A stretch of 64,000 nt of DNA, from positions 7,695,132-7,759,131 of the forward strand of contig CM060312.1 of NCBI GenBank assembly GCA_030674185.1, written 5' to 3'. The position numbers were made by a program, and so were the translations under genes. This document shows positions 34,913 to 46,883 of this stretch, in pieces. Every line of letters starts with the position of its first letter. Positions within the stretch are counted from its first letter, which is position 1. The stretch comes from Monoplex corrugatus (lineage: Eukaryota > Mollusca > Gastropoda > Littorinimorpha > Ranellidae). The notes beneath the pieces are model-generated. The model worked only from the letters and a program-made list of their open reading frames with translations, was not told where the DNA came from and did not search any database.

Positions 34913-35413
34913 CAACCAGAGTTTTGTGCGTGAATGCTCCACACAGCACACTTGTGGGAGGCTGTGTGGTGTAACCAGCAGACTCCACAGGATTTGCAAA
35001 GTGTCCCTCTCTTCTTTCCACCCTCTGTGCAACCCTGTGGATTGAATTGTAAGATACATTGCTCCTTGGAGCTGTGTCTTTTGGCTGGAGCCTCCTTTCT
35101 ATCCATTTGCTGTTCGTCTTCCAGAGATGTTGCTTTGAGTCAAGCCTTATGCCTGCTTTCCAGTCCATTCACCTGGTTTTGTTTTTCTATTATTATTTCT
35201 AAAAATACCTTGGTTTCATGACCTGTTTTTGATACTGAAGAAGCCATGACAGGTCTGGGTTCTTTTATTCAGTAATGTGAAATGAAATTATTCATATGTT
35301 TATGAACATAACTTTTAAATGCTGCTGTTGTTGTGATGTAATTTTTTTCTTTTCTGTTATTTTTTTTTTCAAGGGGGGAGGGGGGAAGGAGAGCTTGTTT
35401 TTGGATGGCTTTT

Positions 35414-35460
35414 GTGGTGTGTGTGTGTGTGTGGTGTGTGTGTGTGTGTGTGTGTGTGTG

Positions 35461-35557
<97 letters not shown>

Positions 35558-35575
35558 TTGTGTGTGGTGTGTGTT
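35414..35575. repeat. (GT)n microsatellite
   Basis: About 160 bp of interrupted GT. The flank 35576-36179 shows no recognisable gene or repeat. Confidence 0.97.
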
Positions 35576-36177
35576 TAATCTCATGTTGATAATATGTACA
35601 GCACTGGGGTTTATCAGTTTTCAGAAAGTAAAAGTTGTGATGTCCAATCTCTCTCAAAGACGAGGATGCTTGGTTGTGAATGTAAGAGGTGTGCCATCAG
35701 ATAGTTCCAGATGTTTTATCATTGGGTTTTGAGATATTTACTTTTGATATAGTCACAGTAATCATTATGTTTTGAGATATTTACTTTTTGATATATTCAC
35801 AGCAATTATGTGTTTGATTTTTATATATTCATGATTAATAGGATATGTACTGTGTTGTATGTTTGTTGTGGACGTAGTGCTCCTGCCTGTCATTTTAGTC
35901 TGTGCAGGTGCGAATCACACTTCAGGAACTGTTATACATGCATGCAACCTCTTGTCCACTCAGCTATAAATGGGTACCTGATCCTTTTTGCGGTTAGGAA
36001 AGGTAAAGCAGATATATCATAAAGAGAAGAATGGAATTCTCTAAGAAAATGACCTGAGAATAGTGAGGCTTCTACCACCTCAATTTCCATATGACCAGGT
36101 TCAGGATTATGGGACTGTCTGTGCATTTTACTGCCTTTTTTTTATAATGTTTGAGGCAGATGGTCTCCTTCAGGTTC

Positions 36178-36245
36178 AGGTTCATTTTGCTTATAGCGCA
36201 GCCGACTACTAGAGCCATATCAGGGCTAACACCACATCAAAAATG
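36178..36245 (-). repeat. Family M 3'-end fragment
   Basis: The minus strand reads AGCCCTGATATGGCTCTAGT then AGTCGGCTGCGCTATAAGC, the terminal segment of family M. From here to 36750 nothing else is recognised. Confidence 0.5.
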
Positions 36246-36749
36246 ACAACCAGGTTAAGATAAATAAAACAACAACAGTTAAAAACCATGCTCACCGTTA
36301 ACCTTGCAAGTCTAAAATGCAATAAAAGAAAAACATAGTCATATGTAAAATCATATCCGGTGAAATGTATTGATCTCTTGTAAAACCTGGAAAATTGCAT
36401 CAGGAGGGACATGTATGAAGAAGTTCTTTAAGGAGTCCGCCATGTAGTGCTTATGTCTCTCATTGTACAAGTCCCAAAGAGTCCTTGTAATAACTGCATA
36501 TGTTCAAGTTATGTCAAGCAGGACATTAAAAGCACAGATCTGTCTCTGAAAGCTTTGTATTTCTTTCCTTGATTCCCTGCAAAGCGCATCAGAATTTGTG
36601 GTCTTTGGGTATAAAATGAAACGACTGCACATCATTACATGTTAAAAGATTCCATGGCACTGAACAGTTGATGAGGCAGCACGTCTGTTATGAGCTGAGA
36701 GAACAAGAATTATTTGAGCAGTTTGAAATATCATAGTATACATGTAATG

Positions 36750-36751
<2 letters not shown>

Positions 36752-36789
<38 letters not shown>

Positions 36790-36811
36790 CATTTTTTCAT
36801 TTGTAATGATG

Positions 36812-36885
<74 letters not shown>
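36752..36885. repeat. Duplicated (GT)n microsatellite
   Basis: Two GT tracts (36756-36788, 36816-36884), each preceded by TGTAATGATRCTCTG and followed by TTCATTNTTTCATTT. The flank and tract were duplicated together. Confidence 0.9.
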
Positions 36886-36886
<1 letters not shown>

Positions 36887-36979
36887 CATTCTTTCATTTT
36901 ACTTCTTTTCACTCTAAGTGATGTTAGATGGGGGAAAAACCAAGACGTTTGTGTGTGGGGTGGTGATGTGTGGGTGGTA

Positions 36980-37370
36980 AAAACAGAATCAGAAAGAAAG
37001 TGGCCTTGTTTAACATTATTTTCATATATGTAGTCTTCTGGTCATCTGCAGAATGTTTCAAAATGCATAGAATCAAAATGAAATTGGCCTTGTTTACTGT
37101 TATTTTCATATATGTAGTCTTCTGCAGAATATTTCAAAATACATAGAATCAGACAGAAATTAGCCTTGTTTACTTTTATTTTCATATCTTCCTCTGCAGA
37201 AATTTTCAAAATGCATAGAATCAAGATGAAATTGGCCTGTTTACTATTAGTTTCATGTATGTAGTCTTCTGCAGAATGTTTTAAAATGCATAAAATCAAA
37301 AAGAAATTGGCCTTGTTTACTAGTATTTTCATATCTTCTTCTGCAGAAATTTTTCAAAATGCATGGAATC
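36980..37370. repeat. ~75-bp tandem repeat, about 5 copies
   Basis: Units carry TGGCCTTGTTTACT, TATTTTCATAT, CTTCTGCAGAA and TTTCAAAATGCATAGAATCA. Copies differ by several substitutions and indels, so the array is older than the minisatellites elsewhere. Confidence 0.88.
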
Positions 37371-37374
37371 ACCT

Positions 37375-38035
37375 TAATTATCACAGAAACGTGGACAATT
37401 TTACAATGGTATGATGATTGTGATGAAAAGGGTGGTAATCGTGATGCTGTGGAGCTCTGTCAAGGGTATTAACCCTTTGACTCCTGCACCCTGTTCATCA
37501 GCATCCTGCTTTGTTAACCATGCTAGCAAAGCAAAACCTTAACCCTTTGACTCTTGCACCCTGTTCATCAGCATCTGCTTTGTTAACCATGCTAGCAAAG
37601 CAAAAAAACTTAACCCTTTGACTCCCTCACCCTTTCCACCAGCTTCCTGCAGGAAGCTGGTGGAAAGGGTGAGGGAGTCAAAGGGTTAAGTTTTTGCACT
37701 TGGTAGGCGGGATGCGGGAGTCAAAGGGTTGAGACTGCTTGACAGGGCTGTACACTATGTTTACTGTCATGATATATCCTGGCGTCAAACTGGGCTGACA
37801 GACACAGGCAGCTGTGGTTTTGGTCAGGACATCTAGACAATACCCTCAGTGACACATCCTTGAAGTGGATGACACTTGTCTGCCTTATCCCAGTCTTCCT
37901 AATGAGTCCATAACATTCTTAACTCTGGCTAGGAGAAGGTTGGGGCTAAAAAAAATCTCATAATGATTTTGATAGGACTTCGGGGACTCGAACCCACAAC
38001 TTTCCAGTTGTTACTTTGTTGTGCTAACCACTCAT
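37375..38035. repeat. Family N copy carrying a nested palindromic element
   Basis: Family N sequence at 37375-37470 and 37729-38035 flanks the P element. Its right end has a minus-strand tRNA-like segment (GGGTTCGAGTCCCCG) near 37980-38030, like the copy at 10850. Confidence 0.65.
37471..37728. mobile_element. Family P element (copy 5) with a 92-bp perfect palindrome
   Basis: TTAACCCTTTGACTCC at the left end and GGAGTCAAAGGGTT at the right. Bases 37604-37695 form a perfect inverted repeat with 46-bp arms and no spacer, centred on CCTGCAGG at 37646-37653. Two further copies of the TTAACCCTTTGACTC arm lie to its left. Confidence 0.75.
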
Positions 38036-38144
38036 TGTGATGATATTTTTGTTTGTTTGCTTTTTTGTCTTGGGTTCATGAAATGAGGTTAATTTGAGGT
38101 TTATAAATTCTGAGTTAAGCTGCTGCTAAGAATATATTAATGTC

Positions 38145-38480
38145 TCACCTGTCAGCATCACCGGGTTCAATGTTGGCCGCTGCACTCTTTGACACCACCA
38201 CCTCCCTCCAAGCCGCTCTGTGTTGACTTCTGTGGACAACTTCTTGAATGTTTAGGCTACTGATGTTGGTTATGTTCTCAGTGTTGGTTATGTTCTCAAT
38301 GTGTGAGATTGGAGGTCTGCCATTCTTCATTTCTGCCTCTGTTTTTCCTTGAAAAATGGTTGCTATGAGGTCCATGTTTGTCTTCTGTTGTTGAGGTCTG
38401 CTGGTAGTTTTCTGGTGGTGTCAGGTTCTTCCAGGACTTTTTCACATAGTAGTCTCCTATGAAACTACATCTCTGCTGCC
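38145..38480 (-). mobile_element. LINE C-terminal fragment, second RTE-like family
   Basis: Minus ORF with KNGRPPISHIENITN, SSLNIQEVVHRSQHRAAWRE and a C-terminus NIEPGDADR, typical of the end of endonuclease-type LINE ORFs. It resembles the plus-strand fragment at 55735-56010 but not the LINE family at 30491. The interval 38481-39232 shows no recognised feature. Confidence 0.65.
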
Positions 38481-39232
38481 TCAGTTCTTCACATATCGGT
38501 TTCTACTTCATGCTCATGGGCAGAAGATTTCCAAGGAGACAATGGCCAGGACACCTGCACAGTATGTGCCCTGTGCTTCAGGAAAACCGGCAACCTACCT
38601 GAAGTATTTTTGCCAAAAACTGTACAGAATGACATAAAAAGAACCAAAAAAAAGAGGAAAACATATGTGTTATGCTGTTAAATTATGTAACAGTTGTGTT
38701 AACCTGTTATTACAATGTATAATCTATAAGCTGTTAACATAACAGTTGAATTAATTATTGAGTAATTAACATTTCAGACAGCCAACTCTGAGATTAACAG
38801 AATACACTGTTTTAACTGCTTTTCAAATCTGATGTGTATAAATTTTGACTGTTAGTCTTTAAAAGTGTGCCATTCAGTTGTGTGTTATATATTGTACGTA
38901 ATAACTACATACATTCCATGACTGCTTGAGATAAGTACATATTGGTGATACATAGCTGTACAAACTTATTTTTATACAAACATACATGTACATGTATTTG
39001 AGAATGTGCTTGTGGCATGCTGTTTCCTTATTTCTACATCCGTTTTGAGAATTTATTTTGTGAAAAGTCATCGTGATCTTGTGTGCATCATGTACGTACA
39101 TTTTACAATGCTGTTTTCTTGTGTAAGTTCATATGTGATTTCATCAACTGAATGATACTGATATTGTGAAAGTTGGAGATTTTATGTGTCTTAGTAACTT
39201 AGGTGATCTCTGGAGATGATAATGGTTAATTC

Positions 39233-42095
39233 AGGATGTGTTGGTGTATGTGTGTTGGTGTTTGTATGGTTTTGTTTCTGTTGTGTTGGTGTTTGTGTGG
39301 TTTTGTTTCTGTTGTGTTGGTGTTTGTGTGGTTTTGTTTCTGTTGTGTTGGTGTTTGTATGGTTTTGTTTCTGTTGTGTTGGTGTTTGTATGGTGTCATC
39401 TCTGTTGTGTTGGTGTTTGTGTGGTTTTGTTTCTGTTGTGTTGGTGTTTGTGTGGTTTTGTTTCTGTTGTGTTGGTGTTTGTATGGTGTCATCTCTGTTG
39501 TGTTGGTGTTTGTGTGGTTTTGTTTCTGTTGTGTTGGTGTTTGTGTGGTTTTGTTTCTGTTGTGTTGGTGTTTGTATGGTTTTATTTCTGTTGTGTTGGT
39601 GTTTGTATGGTTTTATGTCTGTTGTGTTGGTGTTTGTGTGGTTTTGTTTCTGTTGTGTTGGTGTTTGTATGGTTTTGTTTCTGTTGTGTTGGTGTTTGTG
39701 TGGTTTTGTTTCTGTTGTGTTGGTGTTTGTGTGGTTTTATTTCTGTTGTGTTGGTGTTTGTATGGTTTTATGTCTGTTGTGTTGGTGTTTGTGTTGTTTT
39801 GTTTCTGTTGTGTTTGGTGTTTGTGTGTGTTTTGTTTCTGTGTGTTTGGTGTTTGTATGGTTTTGTTTCTGTTTGTTGGTGTTTGTGTGGTTTTTGTTTC
39901 TGTTGTGTTGGTGTTTTTTTATGGTGTCATCTCTGTTGTGTTGGTGTTTTTATGGTGTCATCTCTGTTGTGTTGGTGTTTGTGTGGTGTTTCTGTTGTGT
40001 TGGTTTTTATGGTGTCATCTCTGTTTGTTGGTGTTTGTATGGTGTATCTCTGTTGTGTTTGGTGTTTGTATGGTGTCATCTCTGTTGTGTTGGTGTTTGT
40101 ATGGTTTGTTTCTGTTGTGTTGGTGTTTGTGTGGTTTTGTTTCTGTTGTGTTGGTGTTTGTATGTTTTGTTTCTGTTGTGTTGGTGTTTGTGTGGTTTTG
40201 TTTCTGTTGTTTGGTGTTTGTATGTTTTGTTTTGTGTGTTGGTGTTGTTGTTTTGTTTCTGTTGTGTTGGTGTTTGTATGGTTTTGTTTCTGTTGTGTTG
40301 GTGTTTGTGTGGTTTTGTTTCTGTTGTGTTGGTGTTTGTATGGTTTTGTCTGTTGTGTTGGTGTTTGTGTGGTTTTGTTCTGTTGTGTTGGTGTTTGTTG
40401 GTTTTTCTGTTGTGTTGGTGTTTTGTGTGGTTTTGTTTTCTGTTGTGTTGGTGTTTGTGTGGTTTTTTTCTGTTGTGTTGGTGTTTGTATGGTTTTATGT
40501 CTGTTGTTGGTTGGTGTTTGTGTGGTTTTTGTTTCTGTTGTGTTGGTGTTTGTATGGTTTTTGTTTCTGTTGTGTTGGTGTTTGTATGGTTTTTTGTCTG
40601 TTGTGTTGGTGTTTGTATGGTTTTATGTCTGTTGTTGTGTGGTGTTTGTGTGGTTTTTGTTTCTGTTGTGTTGGTGTTGTATGGTTTTATGTCTGTTGTG
40701 TTGGTGTTTTGTATGGTTTTATTCTGTTGTGTTGGTGTTTGTGTGGTTTTGTTGTCTGTTGTGTTGGTGTTTGTATGGTTTTATGTCTGTTGTGTTGGTG
40801 TTTGTGTTGGTTTTGTTTCTGTTTGTGTTGGTGTTTGTGTGGTTTTTGTTTCTGTTGTGTTGGTGTTTGTATGGTTTGTTGTCTGTTGTGTTGGTGTGTT
40901 GTGGTGGTTTTGTTTCTGTTGTGTGTTGGTGTTTGTTTGGTTGTTTGTTCTGTTGTGTTGGTGTTTGTATGGTTTTTTTCTGTTGTGTTGGTGTTTGTGT
41001 GGTTTTGTTTCTGTTGTGTTGGTGTTTTTGGTGTTTCTGTTGTGTTGGTGTTTGTATGGTTGCTTCTGTTGTGTTGGTGTTTGTTGGTTTTTTCTGTTGT
41101 GTTGGTTTGTGTGTTTTGTTTCTGTTGTTGGTGTTTGTTGGTTTGTTCTGTTGTGTTGGTGTTTGTGTGGTTTTGTTCTGTTGTTGTGTTGGTGTTTTTG
41201 TGTTGTTTGTGTATTCTGTTGTGTTGGTGTTTGTGTGGTTTTGTTTCTGTTGTGTTGGTGTTTGTATGGTTTGTTGTTTCTGTTGTTTGGTGTTTGTGTG
41301 GTTTTGTTTCTGTTGTGTTGGTGTTTGTGTGGTTTTGTTTCTGTTGTGTTGGTGTTTGTGTGGTTTTGTTTCTGTTGTGTTGGTGTTTGTGTGGTTTTGT
41401 TTCTGTTGTGTTGGTGTTTGTATGGTTTTATTTCTGTTTGTGTTGGTGTTTGTATGGTTTTGTTTCTGTTGTGTTGGTGTTTGTGTGGTTTTTGTTTCTG
41501 TTGTGTTGGTGTTTGTAGATTTTGTTTCTGTTGTGTTGGTGTTTGTATGGTTTTGTTTCTGTTGTGTTTGGTGTTTGTGTGGTTTTGTTTCTGTTGTGTT
41601 GGTGTTTGTATGGTTTTGTTTCTGTTGTGTTGGTGTTTGTATGGTTTTGTTTCTGTTGTGTTGGTGTTTGTATGGTTTTGTTTCTGTTGTGTTGGTGTTT
41701 GTGTGGTTTTGTTTCTGTTGTGTTGGTGTTTGTGTGGTTTTGTTTCTGTTGTGTTGGTGTTTGTGTGGTTTTGTTTCTGTTGTGTTGGTGTTTGTGTGGT
41801 TTTGTTTCTGTTGTGTTGGTGTTTGTGTGGTTTTATGTCTGTTGTGTTGATGTTTGTATGATTTTGTTTCTGTTGTGTTGGTGTTTGTATGGTTTTATGT
41901 CTGTTGTGTTGGTGTTTTGTATGGTTTTGTTTCTGTTGTGTTGGTGTTTGTATGATTTTGTTTCTGTTGTGTTGGTGTTTGTGTGGTTTTGTTTCTGTTG
42001 TGTTGGTGTTTGTGTGGTTTTATGTCTGTTGTGTTGATGTTTGTATGATTTTGTTTCTGTTGTGTTGGTGTTTGTATGATTTTGTTTCTGTTGTA
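39233..42095. repeat. 2.9-kb minisatellite, 31-bp unit, about 92 copies
   Basis: The unit contains TTGGTGTTTGTGTGG then TTTTGTTTCTGTTGTG, with GTG/GTA and TTTC/GTC variants. The plus strand is purely G/T-rich without stops, so all three frames are open for hundreds of codons (Cys/Val/Phe/Leu-rich artefacts, not proteins). The outer parts (39233-39800, 41300-42095) are regular; the core has very many 1-2 base indels. Confidence 0.97.
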
Positions 42096-43125
42096 TATTT
42101 ACCTCTTTAGCATGCTCTTTACTGGTGATGGGTTTCATTTTTATTTACAGACACGCCTGCCATTAGGGGACATCTGTATTTTGTCCTAGAAAGCCATGTA
42201 GGCCTATTTCACTTTCAGCAGGATGTTATGGAAATACAGATATGAGCAGTGTATTTTACAAAACACAAAAATGGCTAAAAAGAAATGTGAAGAAAACAAA
42301 GAAGAGAGTGAGGGACTACAAAACAAGGTGGAATGGGGAGGGTGGGGGGGGAGACAGTTTCACTACTTAGTCTCTGTAATTTACTGAAAACTTCTCAGCT
42401 AATCTACCTGATATGGTCAATTACAATTTTCTTCATGAACATAGTGTAAATAAGGTGAGCCATTCAGTTTTTATTGTTGTGTTTGGATAAATCTATGGTA
42501 TGTTTGCTTGAGATTTTATTTTATTTGCTGGGTTCCTGAAAATCAGTGTCTGTTCCTGATTTTCAGTGAGATTGTTCCTGCTTACAGTATTTTGGGGTAG
42601 GTATATGTCTGTCTTTAAGATGTTTGTATACATGTATATTCTTTGTTCTGCATGTACATTCTTTATTCTGTATGTTTATCCTTTATTCTGAAGCTTTGAG
42701 TAGAAGCAGCGGAAAGAACCCAGTGTTATGAAGTGGCTTTTCAGGATATGTTTGTATTTCCATGCATCAAAAATATGTGGAGACTTGGCATTTTTTAATA
42801 TTGTACTGTTGTGGATAGTTATATTGTTACATAACCAGTGTAACATACAAAGGCAACTAGAGGATGAATGTAATTTCCTTGTCCTGCAGTTCCATCAGAA
42901 TCTGTGCGTAATGCAGTATGCGCATGATACAGTGAAGTGATTACACAGATGTTCCGACAGCCAGACACATGGTCATTGTTTCTGACTCATTTTGATCAGC
43001 TGTGTCCAGTGTAGCTGGAAGACGTAATCAGTGAGATTTGGATACACTATCAAATTTCGCTTGATTATAAATGTCTTCCAGTTACATTGGTAGTGTATCC
43101 ATTTTTTATTTATTTGTGGTTGTTA
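42096..43125. other. No recognised feature
   Basis: AT-rich sequence without a convincing ORF. A loose inverted repeat around GGAAGACGTAATC / AAATGTCTTCC spans 43013-43080, bordered by the words ATACACTATC and GTAGTGTATCC. Confidence 0.5.
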
Positions 43126-43355
43126 TCATCAATTTCTATACTGCATTGTAAGTGAAATATCTACAGCTAATTGTTTGTAGATCTAGTTGTTATCATCAAT
43201 TTCCATACTGTATAGTTTATGAAATATCTACAGCTAATTACTTGTAGATGTTATCATCAGTTTCCATACTGTATAGTTTATGAAATGTCTACAGCTAATT
43301 ACTTGTAGATGTTATCATCAGTTTCCATGCTACACTGTAAAGGTAATGTCTACAG
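43126..43355. repeat. ~63-bp tandem repeat, about 3.5 copies
   Basis: Units share GTTATCATCARTTTCCATAC, GAAATRTCTACAGCTAAT and TTGTAGAT. From 43356 to 43764 nothing else is recognised. Confidence 0.88.
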
Positions 43356-43764
43356 CTTACAGTACCTCTGTTGTCAGCTTAATCAGACTTCTGTGTCCTG
43401 TTTTGGTGCTTTACTTCTTGCGTCTATTGCATAACAGATACACCACCAAACTCTATTAATTTTTCTTGCTGTCAAAATGTGAGAAGGTCACTTAACTGTT
43501 TTTGACACTGATATTGACACTGGTTTAATTGCAAGGTTACCAATCCGTATACAACTCAACAATTTTTTACATGAAGTGATTTTTTGCTGGAAATGTTTAC
43601 TTTCTGAATTGGATGATTTCTTTTGTTTTCATTTTTGGTTGTTGTTGTTTTTTTTTATGTACATCGAGTTGTTCTGTCATCAGTAGGGAATGTAAAAAGT
43701 GATGTATTGAGTATAATTTGCATCAGAATATGCGCCGTGGTACTCTTTTGAGTGATTCATCTCC

Positions 43765-44325
43765 CCTGTCGGGATGCCAGGGGCTCTTTCAGTATGAATG
43801 GTATCCCCACCTTCTGGAAATTCTGTGCTAGAAATTTCCTCTTTTCTGTCACTCTCTATGTTTCTGCCTTGTCCTTTGCTTTCTGTTTTTCTTCCTATCA
43901 ACTTTCTGCCTTGCTGGTCCATTCACCTGTATGTGTTCAATAAGGTCTTACATACTTTCTCTTTGGATTTGTTAATTGGGTACATGTATTAAGTGCATGT
44001 TTGGCTCTAGGGAAATGAGATATGTGGAAGCAATGTTAGGTAATTTAGGCCTTTTTTATATATGTTTCAGTGTCCTTAGTTATGTTTAATTATAAATTTG
44101 TATTCAGGTAGGCTATGTTTTTTAAATATCCAGTGTGATAAATTGGACAGAGTGGTCAACGCCAGAGGCATCTTCTTAGATTATGTGTACGAATGCTTTG
44201 ATTTGTGTACTTAATTTTCTTTTCGTTTTTTCCTGTTGAAATATTGTGTATGTTTTGAAACAGTTATAACCCTGATATGGCTCTATGCTGTCGGCTGGGC
44301 TTTAAACAACAACAACAGTAACAGC
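43765..44325 (+). repeat. Interspersed family M, copy 2 (near complete)
   Basis: Starts TGTCGGGATGCCAGGGGCTC and ends with TATAACCCTGATATGGCTC, then CGGCTGGGCTTTAAAC and an (AAC)n tail. This is the best-preserved 3' terminus of the family. The A/C tail suggests retroposition, perhaps by a LINE sharing the 3' end. Confidence 0.75.
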
Positions 44326-44424
44326 TATCCCTACACTGCTCCTTCCTGCTCTCCAACACCTCCAAACCCTCAGAAACTGGGTCACCAGGAGAGCAGGGTG
44401 TGTGTGTGGGGGGGGGGGGGTGGG

Positions 44425-44770
44425 GACCACAGAACGTGGGACAAATTTCATAATGCTACAAAAGTTTCATGATAATAGGGATGAATGGAATCTAACTGCG
44501 GATTGAGACAGCATGGCAGAGTTGTACTGTATGCTAACTTTCATAACATCTTATCCTGGCATTGGCCAGACCAGAGAGATACAGACCCCTGCTGTGTTTG
44601 TCAGGGCATTGAACGACATCCTCATTGATACATCTGTTAAATATGAGACTCAACTGTGTGGTCCCAGTCTTCCCAAAGAGTCACAGCGTACTGAAATCTG
44701 TGTAGGAATTGGTCAGGGCTCCAAAATCCCCTCAGTAATTTTCTGGTTCTTGAGAGCAGCTTGATACCAG
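44425..44770 (+). repeat. Interspersed family N, copy 4
   Basis: Carries GGCAGAGTTGTACTGTATGC, CAGAGAGATACAGACCCCTG and GTGTGGTCCCAGTCTTCCC, matching 2040-2400 and 37729-37920. Confidence 0.65.
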
Positions 44771-44884
44771 TGGCTTCTGTGGACATCCTGGCACTAAGAC
44801 TTTGATGGGATGGACTGGACTTTGTTGATGTGCTTAGAAACTGGAATGAGGAATGATATAAAAAATTATCATTAGTATTCTTAT

Positions 44885-45500
44885 TATTATTGTTCAAAGC
44901 CGTGCCGACTGCACACAGCTGTACTACATACTATTAGGGCTATGACCACATTGAAACATACATATCTCATTTACCCTGAAAAAAAAGTGTGGAAAAGAAA
45001 ATGAACACATTTCAGGGATGTGCCCGTGGCATTGACCATTCTGCCCAATTTCTCAACAGATGGTTTAAAATACAAATGTACAGATATAACTGAATATGCT
45101 AAAATGTATAAAAACTGGCCTAAATTACCTAAACGTTTTTTTGCACATCATGTATCAGAGCCAAAAATGCAGTGAATGCATGTACCTAATTATGCCAAAA
45201 CACACCAAATGATCCAGGGGAACGTGCATATTTCAAATTTGGTAAAGATCTTGGAGAACTTATATATTACAATGAAGTGAATGCATGTACCTAATTATCA
45301 TAGTATGTGAGGTTTCAGAGAATACATTGGTGAATGGACCAGCAAGGTGGTAAATGAGAGGACGACATTACAGAAAACAAAGGAACGAGGCAAAAAGAGA
45401 GTGACAGAAAAGAAGAAATTTCTGGCACAGTATTTCCAGAAAATAAGAATACTATTTATACTGAAAGACCCTACAGCATCCTCCCTGGAGGTGTATGGAA
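44885..45500 (-). repeat. Interspersed family M, copy 4
   Basis: Minus-strand copy, 3' end at 44885 and 5' end near 45490 (AGTATAAATAGTATTC on the minus strand). It carries an extra ~85 bp near 45197-45280 bounded by a 22-bp direct repeat. The interval 45501-46884 holds only a short CA tract (about 45796-45821) and no supported gene. Confidence 0.7.
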
Positions 45501-46883
45501 AATGAGATTCCCTTTTCTGTCCTGTTTCCAAACGTTTTTTTTTATGAAAACAATGCATTTTATCCGGATCAGTCATATCTTATTACATGAAGTTTTAACT
45601 TGCTGACTTCTGATTCATATTGCATTGATGTTAATGATTATATTGTGACAATGTGCTGACAGTATGTTTAGATTGATTTTTCTTTCTGAAAGTTTTCTTT
45701 GAAAAAGTAAGTGATTTTTGATTTTGAAAATTTTCTTGAAAGTAGTCTTGATAATTTCAAGGCTTCCTGCCAAAATGGTAATTATCATAATGCGCACGCG
45801 CGTGTGCACACACACACACAGGTGTATGAAAGAAAGCAACATACATACCTTTGTGGCAGAAACCCTCAATATTATATAAGCGCTCCTATTGCACACTGGT
45901 TGCTTTCTTGTAAGAAGATGACCCATATATAATAATTGATTTATGATCATTGCCATACGTATTGTGTGTCTGTTCACTTACAGTGACTGGCTTCATGTTA
46001 ACTCTGATATATTCTAGAAGGTTCAAGCATAGAAAATGACCAATAAAAGGACTGTTCTATGTTTGTTTAAAATCTTGTGTTTTTATATGATCATGAGTAA
46101 TCTTATCATATCATTATGTTGTATATATTTATCATCATAAGCATCTTCATCTGTTCTTTTGCTTCTCCTGCCTTTTGTGAAATTAATGCTTTATTGATAT
46201 CACTGTTGTTATTTGTACTTTGCTTTGTCACCTCTTATTTCTCTTCTGTCCACCAGTCCATTTAAACGTCTTTATCAAGAGCATCTCCATTTATATTTGA
46301 GATAATATCTTTGCTTGATGTGGGATATTTACCCTTTCATATTTGTATTCCAGATTGTCAAACACTAGCTGATATTCAGATTGTGTTGAAAGTAACTGAG
46401 TCAGTATGAAGTAGGAAATGTTCCAAGAATAAATTGCCATTTGATGATTTTGATCACCAAAGGCCATTTTATTATTTGTAGATTCTGGGCTGTTTAGAGT
46501 GCAAAAGGGTTAAAATCTTCAGTAATTGTTTAACTTTTTACTTGCGCTTATCTTCTGATTTTTGTTCTGTTTATCTGCTGATATTCTTTTGTTTGGTTTT
46601 CTTTTACATTATTTCTGCAAACATTAGAACAACAAACACCAAAGCTGAAACAAAAGAAAACATATAAAAAAGAAAAAGAAAAAAAGTCTTCCCTTTTATT
46701 TGATACAGGAAAATCATTTTCTTTGCAGTGAGATTCTCAAAAATGTGTGTGGCTTGCAGATGCATTGTATGTAATTCATACTATCTACACAGTAACGGTG
46801 GAGAGGATGGTTTATTTCTATTTGGCCAGAAGCCTTTACAAAGCGCTTGACCATGAACTGGAAGAGAAGTGTTTATAAGTAAG

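Noticed and set aside
39216..42110. Up to 881-codon Cys/Val/Phe-rich ORFs on the plus strand
   Set aside because: A stop-free G/T tandem repeat with a unit not divisible by three; all frames are open and none has protein-like composition.
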